From an uncultured Eubacteriales bacterium (GTDB taxonomy: Bacteria; Bacillota; Clostridia; Oscillospirales; CAG-272), in NCBI GenBank assembly GCA_949286815.1, contig CASEEB010000160.1, positions 1 to 9,870 on the forward strand: DNA of 9,870 nt, in the 5' to 3' direction. Each line of letters starts with the position of its first letter. The first letter of the stretch is position 1. Below are positions 6,547 to 9,870 of this stretch, one piece after another. Both the position numbers and the translations under genes were made by a program. The notes below the pieces were generated by a model. That model made no database searches and was not told where the DNA came from. It saw only the letters and a program-made list of their open reading frames with translations.

Positions 6547-8277
6547 TTACATTTTTTCAATCTCAGCCTTTTGAGACAGCACTTCCCGGAGAATATGCGG
6601 CGGAAATTTGGGTTTTCTGTCATATGTATAAAGCCCGTTCTGTTCCTGTTCGACGTCGGTAAGCTGCGTATAGCACAGACCTCCCATTGCCGGACTGAAG
6701 AGTATCGCCTCGGTAAGCCCTTTGAATCTGTACATGAATTCCGCCTCGCTCTCGGGGCTGTTCCCGTATCCCCATCCGCCTTTTTCCTTGTCAGACCACC
6801 ATGTTCCTCCGTATTCGCTTACAAATGTCGGACGAACCATCAAATCAAGTTCCCTGTTATTGAAGATGTCGTGTATATTTATCTGCTCTCCGGAGGCAAT
6901 CTTATCTATTTTTGCCTTGAAGCTCACGGGGTCCTGATTATAGTCGTGAAGATCTGTAATATCGCTGAGTCCCGGCTTATGCACCCAACCCGAGGCGTCG
7001 ATATAAAGCCTCGTGCTGTCATACGCTCTGGTAATGTCAGCCAGGGTTTTCATAAACCTGTATGAGGAATCCTGAGGGGTCTCGTTGAGCGGACACCAGC
7101 CGATTATGGCGGGATGGTTGAAATCTCTTTCAATGACCTCACACCACTCGGCAATAAACTCGGAATATGCCGAATCCGCCGTATGACTCATACCCCAGTT
7201 TCCGTGCTCTCCCCAAACGATGTATCCCTTTCTGTCACAATATTCCAAAAAGAGCGGCTCAAAAACCTTCTGATGAAGTCTGGCGCCGTTAAATCCCATT
7301 TCCATGGAATAGTCAATATCCGCTCTGAGCGCCTCAAGAGTGGGAGCGGTATATATACCGTCCGGATAAAAGCCCTGATCGAGCACGAGTCTCTGAAATA
7401 CAGGCTTGCGGTTAAGATACATTATACCGTCTCTGCATTCAACCTCTCTCATACCGAAATAGCTTTTTACCTCGTCGTCACAGACTTTAATGTTTAGGTC
7501 GTAAAGCCGTCCGTTGCCAACCTCCCACAAATGAAGTTCCGAAAGAGGTATATTCAGCTTGGCAACTCCGTTTCTCACCCTCGCGGCGGCGGCGCCCATA
7601 ATTTTACCCTCGTATTCCGCCGTGGCGCTCACTTCGGTATTGTCAGGTCCGTTTACATAAACATGCGCGCGCAGAACCGAGTTATCGATATCGGGATAAT
7701 ATTTTGTTTTCGTTATGTATACCTTGGGCACACATTCAAGCCAGACAGTCTGCCAGATACCCGTGGTTCTTGTATATGAACAGCCGTAAGAGTAATATCT
7801 GTCGCTTTGTTTTCCCGACGCCTGGCGCGGCGAACGGGTATCATCCTCCGCGCGTATCACTATCCGGAGTTTATTGCCCTTCGCGGCTTCGGTTATATCA
7901 AACGAAAAAGAAACATATCCCCCGTGATGGCTGCCGATATATGACGAATTGACCCACACGTCGGTTATAAAATCACACGCGCCTATATGAAGTATGATCT
8001 TTTTGTCGGGGGAGACCCAATCCGTGGGCACCTCAACTTCTTTTTTATACCACACGCAACCGCAGAAATCCTTGTCACCTATCAGAGAAAGCTCGCTTTC
8101 CCTGCAAAACGGCACTATGATTTTCTCGTCAAAGCCCTCGCCGCTCATATAATTCCGGTCTTTTCCGCTCATGCCCCGGTCTGTTTTATAATCCCACTCG
8201 CCGTTAAGGTTCATCCAATCTTTTCTGACAATCCCCGGTCTCGGGTATTCGGGACGCGGAATCTTTTTATCACTCAT
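6547..8277 (-). CDS. Glycoside hydrolase family 2 enzyme (beta-galactosidase/glucuronidase-like)
   Basis: The 576-residue retaining exo-beta-glycosidase lacks a signal peptide, so it is probably cytoplasmic and acts on imported oligosaccharides. Domain order is typical of GH2. First comes an N-terminal jelly-roll sugar-binding domain (about 15-185; WYKKEVEVP, HIGACDFITDVWVN and GSHHGGYVSFSFDIT). A short immunoglobulin-like sandwich follows (about 186-280), then a TIM barrel (about 285-576). The acid/base is Glu399 in CPLNET and the nucleophile Glu488 in VSEYGG, 89 residues apart as expected. The barrel has RLHQK (333-337) where classic LacZ/GusA enzymes have R-x-S-H-Y-P, placing it in a different GH2 branch, and the glucuronate-recognising NxK motif of GusA is not evident, so beta-galactosidase or another beta-glycosidase is more likely than glucuronidase. 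GGAGG 8 nt before ATG 8277 supports the start. It is transcribed divergently from the esterase gene, which may remove acyl groups from the same substrate. Confidence 0.9.
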   Translation of the reverse strand: MSDKKIPRPEYPRPGIVRKDWMNLNGEWDYKTDRGMSGKDRNYMSGEGFDEKIIVPFCRESELSLIGDKDFCGCVWYKKEVEVPTDWVSPDKKIILHIGACDFITDVWVNSSYIGSHHGGYVSFSFDITEAAKGNKLRIVIRAEDDTRSPRQASGKQSDRYYSYGCSYTRTTGIWQTVWLECVPKVYITKTKYYPDIDNSVLRAHVYVNGPDNTEVSATAEYEGKIMGAAAARVRNGVAKLNIPLSELHLWEVGNGRLYDLNIKVCDDEVKSYFGMREVECRDGIMYLNRKPVFQRLVLDQGFYPDGIYTAPTLEALRADIDYSMEMGFNGARLHQKVFEPLFLEYCDRKGYIVWGEHGNWGMSHTADSAYSEFIAEWCEVIERDFNHPAIIGWCPLNETPQDSSYRFMKTLADITRAYDSTRLYIDASGWVHKPGLSDITDLHDYNQDPVSFKAKIDKIASGEQINIHDIFNNRELDLMVRPTFVSEYGGTWWSDKEKGGWGYGNSPESEAEFMYRFKGLTEAILFSPAMGGLCYTQLTDVEQEQNGLYTYDRKPKFPPHILREVLSQKAEIEKM

Positions 8278-8320
8278 CAGTGTTACCTCCGTTAATTAAA
8301 AAAGAATTACAATCAAGAAA

Positions 8321-8349
8321 AGTATACAATAAATTGAAATCAAAGTAAA
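8321..8349 (-). promoter_or_regulatory. Promoter for the GH2 gene
   Basis: On the minus strand, TTTACT (plus 8344-8349) and TATACT (plus 8321-8326) are 17 bp apart. The predicted start is near 8314, ~37 nt before the ATG. Upstream of the -35, reading toward the gene, is TTTTTTGTGCAAA (plus 8381-8393). The same 13 nt occurs upstream of the solute-binding protein promoter. Confidence 0.55.
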
Positions 8350-8408
8350 GATATTTTTTAAAGTTTTTTAATATCAGCCATTTGCACAAAAAACAATGAT
8401 GAATATTG

Positions 8409-8414
8409 TATAAT
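8409..8414 (+). promoter_or_regulatory. Possible -10 box for the esterase gene
   Basis: A perfect TATAAT lies 128 bp before the esterase ATG, but no good -35 sits 16-18 bp upstream; the nearest, TTGCAC at 8382-8387, is 21 bp away. An activator-dependent promoter is possible, and the TTTGCACAAA dyad (8381-8390) would then occupy the -35 area. Confidence is low in AT-rich DNA. Confidence 0.25.
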
Positions 8415-8542
8415 ATGTCATGTAAAAATCTATTGCAGAACCGGCGGAAAAATGCTAAAATATAACTGTTGTCAAATTACATAAAAACAGAATGTAAATC
8501 ACACACAGAACTCAACAAATATAAGAAAGGTAATATTAAATC

Positions 8543-9367
8543 ATGCAGTATTCTCAGATAAAATTTTCCGAAAAGTACAGTGACGCATTGCTCGAGTGTT
8601 ATATTCACAGCCCTTACGAAGAGCTTGCGATACCCAAAAGAAAAGCGATTATTGTCTGCCCCGGAGGAGGATATCAGTTTTTGTCCGAGCGTGAAGCGGA
8701 ACCTGTGGCTCTGCAATATTTTGCCGCAGGTCTTAACGCGTTTATTCTCAGATACTCAATAAATGAAAAAGCCGCCGATTACGCTCCGCTGATCGAGGCC
8801 TGCCTTGCGATAAAATACGTAAGAGATCATTCGGAAGAGTTTTGCGTTGATACCGACTATGTATATATAACCGGATTTTCCGCCGGAGGTCATCTTGCGG
8901 CATGGGCAGGTACGCAATGGCATATCGACCGTGTAAGAGAGGCGATAAACGGTTCCGACATTTCGCTTTGCAAGCCTACCGCCACTGTGCTCTGCTACCC
9001 GGTAATAACCTCTTTTGAATACGCGCACAGAGGCTCAATATATGTACTGAACGGTTTTTCCGACGACCCCGAGGGGATGAGCCGATTCTCGCTTGAGAAA
9101 TTTGTGGACGGCGATACCTCTCCCGCGTTTCTGTGGCACACGGCACAGGACATGGGAGTGCCGGTTCAGAATTCTCTGTTATACGCGTCACAATTGGCAG
9201 AGCATAAAATTCCCTTTGAGCTTCACATTTATCCCACCGGAAATCACGGGCTTTCGCTGTGCAACACAGAAACCTGGTCTAAAAACCCCGACATGCTTTC
9301 GGATTATAACCGCGGCTGGATAGATAAAGCCATTAAATGGGTTACCGAAGCTCCATTCAAGAGATAA
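8543..9367 (+). CDS. Alpha/beta hydrolase, BD-FAE / acetyl-xylan-esterase-like carbohydrate esterase
   Basis: The 274-residue serine hydrolase has no signal peptide. It matches the BD-FAE-like esterases that remove acetyl or feruloyl groups from plant glycans. The oxyanion-hole motif is CPGGGYQFLS (39-48) and the nucleophile elbow is GFSAGGH with Ser113. The acid is Asp203 in HTAQDMGVPVQNS and the base is His235 in NHGLSL, so the catalytic triad is complete and the length is normal. ATG 8543 has AAAGG 12 nt upstream. It diverges from the GH2 gene across 265 bp and is followed after 15 bp by the zinc-ribbon membrane protein gene, probably in one transcript. Deacylating oligosaccharides so that GH2 can cleave them is a reasonable inference; the true substrate is unknown. 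A xylan-specific role is not shown by any neighbour. Confidence 0.87.
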   Translation: MQYSQIKFSEKYSDALLECYIHSPYEELAIPKRKAIIVCPGGGYQFLSEREAEPVALQYFAAGLNAFILRYSINEKAADYAPLIEACLAIKYVRDHSEEFCVDTDYVYITGFSAGGHLAAWAGTQWHIDRVREAINGSDISLCKPTATVLCYPVITSFEYAHRGSIYVLNGFSDDPEGMSRFSLEKFVDGDTSPAFLWHTAQDMGVPVQNSLLYASQLAEHKIPFELHIYPTGNHGLSLCNTETWSKNPDMLSDYNRGWIDKAIKWVTEAPFKR

Positions 9368-9382
9368 CGGCGGTAAACATAC

Positions 9383-9870
9383 ATGGAAAAAGCAATACTG
9401 ACAAAGAAAAGATTTTTTATCTGCGCGACAATTCTTTCGATACTGTTTATTCCGGGCATTCTCGCCATTATTTTCGGTTCTGTTTACAATATATTGTGGC
9501 TCTTGGTGATTGGATGTATAATCGCGGTCGCGTCCTTTTACGGGCTGCCGCTTTTGTGGGTATCGTATGCCGTATGGTCTCACAGATGCAGGATAATCGA
9601 AGCCGTAAAAACCGAATATACTTACGCATACTCTGAACTCGCGAAAAAATGCGGCCGTCCCCAAAAAGAAATCATCGACCATATAAAATACCTTGTAGCG
9701 AAAGGATATCTTATCGGCTTTACATATGACAACGAAAAGCTTACGCGTGATTCCGCGGTCGATAATTCCGAATACAAGGAAATGAAGGTGGTCAAATGCC
9801 CGCATTGCGGCGCGGAAGTCGTAGTAAACGACGACACTGCCGTCTGTGATTTCTGCGGCAGCCCGTTGAC
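9383..9870 (+). CDS. Membrane protein with winged-helix-like segment and zinc ribbon (3' end cut by window)
   Basis: An open frame from ATG 9383 runs without a stop to the window edge: 162 complete codons. Residues 1-10 are basic, followed by two transmembrane helices (about 11-31 and 36-62). Next is a soluble part resembling a winged-helix fold (about 80-115: YSELAKKCGRPQKEIIDHI then LVAKGYLIGF). After it comes a four-cysteine zinc ribbon, CPHC (Cys139, Cys142) and CDFC (Cys155, Cys158). This architecture recalls Clostridia membrane proteins in which zinc-ribbon and helix-turn-helix-like modules are attached to membrane segments, but I cannot name the family or a function. GGCGG about 8 nt upstream is a weak ribosome binding site. 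The gene starts 15 bp after the esterase stop codon, so translation may depend on that transcript. The true C-terminus lies outside the window. Confidence 0.75.
   Translation, partial: MEKAILTKKRFFICATILSILFIPGILAIIFGSVYNILWLLVIGCIIAVASFYGLPLLWVSYAVWSHRCRIIEAVKTEYTYAYSELAKKCGRPQKEIIDHIKYLVAKGYLIGFTYDNEKLTRDSAVDNSEYKEMKVVKCPHCGAEVVVNDDTAVCDFCGSPL

Noticed and set aside
6183..6662. A 159-codon rightward frame spanning the tandem repeats
   Set aside because: Its sequence is the translation of the hairpin repeats plus the antisense of the GH2 3' end. There is no ribosome binding site, and the repeated peptide follows directly from the DNA repeat.
9188..9805. A 205-codon leftward frame
   Set aside because: It is antisense to the esterase C-terminus and the zinc-ribbon protein. 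The forward frames carry recognisable motifs.

Overview
The window looks like a chromosomal segment from an uncultured, probably gut-associated Clostridia (Firmicutes) bacterium. The evidence is moderate GC content (roughly mid-40s % by eye), AT-rich intergenic DNA with textbook sigma-A promoters (TTGACA/TATAAT-like, 17-bp spacers), strong AGGAGG-type ribosome binding sites, two lipoproteins with Gram-positive-style signal peptides, and a DUF1934/YwiB-like gene, a family essentially confined to Firmicutes. No tRNA, rRNA, CRISPR array, transposase or phage gene is visible.

Layout. Positions 1-196 hold the start of a leftward transcript with an excellent promoter and ribosome binding site, but its reading frame closes after 26 codons. 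A leftward DUF1934 gene (304-879) and a rightward solute-binding lipoprotein gene (1225-2688) diverge from a 345-bp region holding two face-out promoters. The solute-binding gene has a roughly 140-nt leader with two hairpins. It converges on a leftward lipoprotein gene of unknown function (2780-4228), with a hairpin terminator between them. Continuing leftward-coding are a PlsC-type acyltransferase (4312-5031), a class I DAHP synthase (5116-6138) and a GH2 glycosidase (6547-8277). Between the last two lies a 408-bp gap filled with three tandem copies of an ~82-bp hairpin-rich repeat. From a 265-bp divergent region, an alpha/beta-hydrolase esterase (8543-9367) and a membrane/winged-helix/zinc-ribbon protein that runs off the window edge (9383 onward) read rightward.

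How they may fit together. The GH2 enzyme and the BD-FAE-like esterase form a divergent pair consistent with intracellular trimming of acylated oligosaccharides. The solute-binding lipoprotein could capture such oligosaccharides, but no permease or ATPase gene is beside it. A 13-nt element is shared, in the same orientation, upstream of the solute-binding and GH2 promoters, which hints at common control. DAHP synthase (aromatic amino acid entry step) and the acyltransferase (phospholipid synthesis) are housekeeping genes without pathway partners here.

Most interesting signal. In the tandem repeat at 6222-6490 the long-hairpin arms differ between copies yet stay paired. One copy uses only G-U wobbles that make sense in RNA read from the minus strand. 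This points to a structured RNA, or a palindromic repeat family, upstream of the DAHP synthase gene. The window contains no obvious new defence or mobile system.
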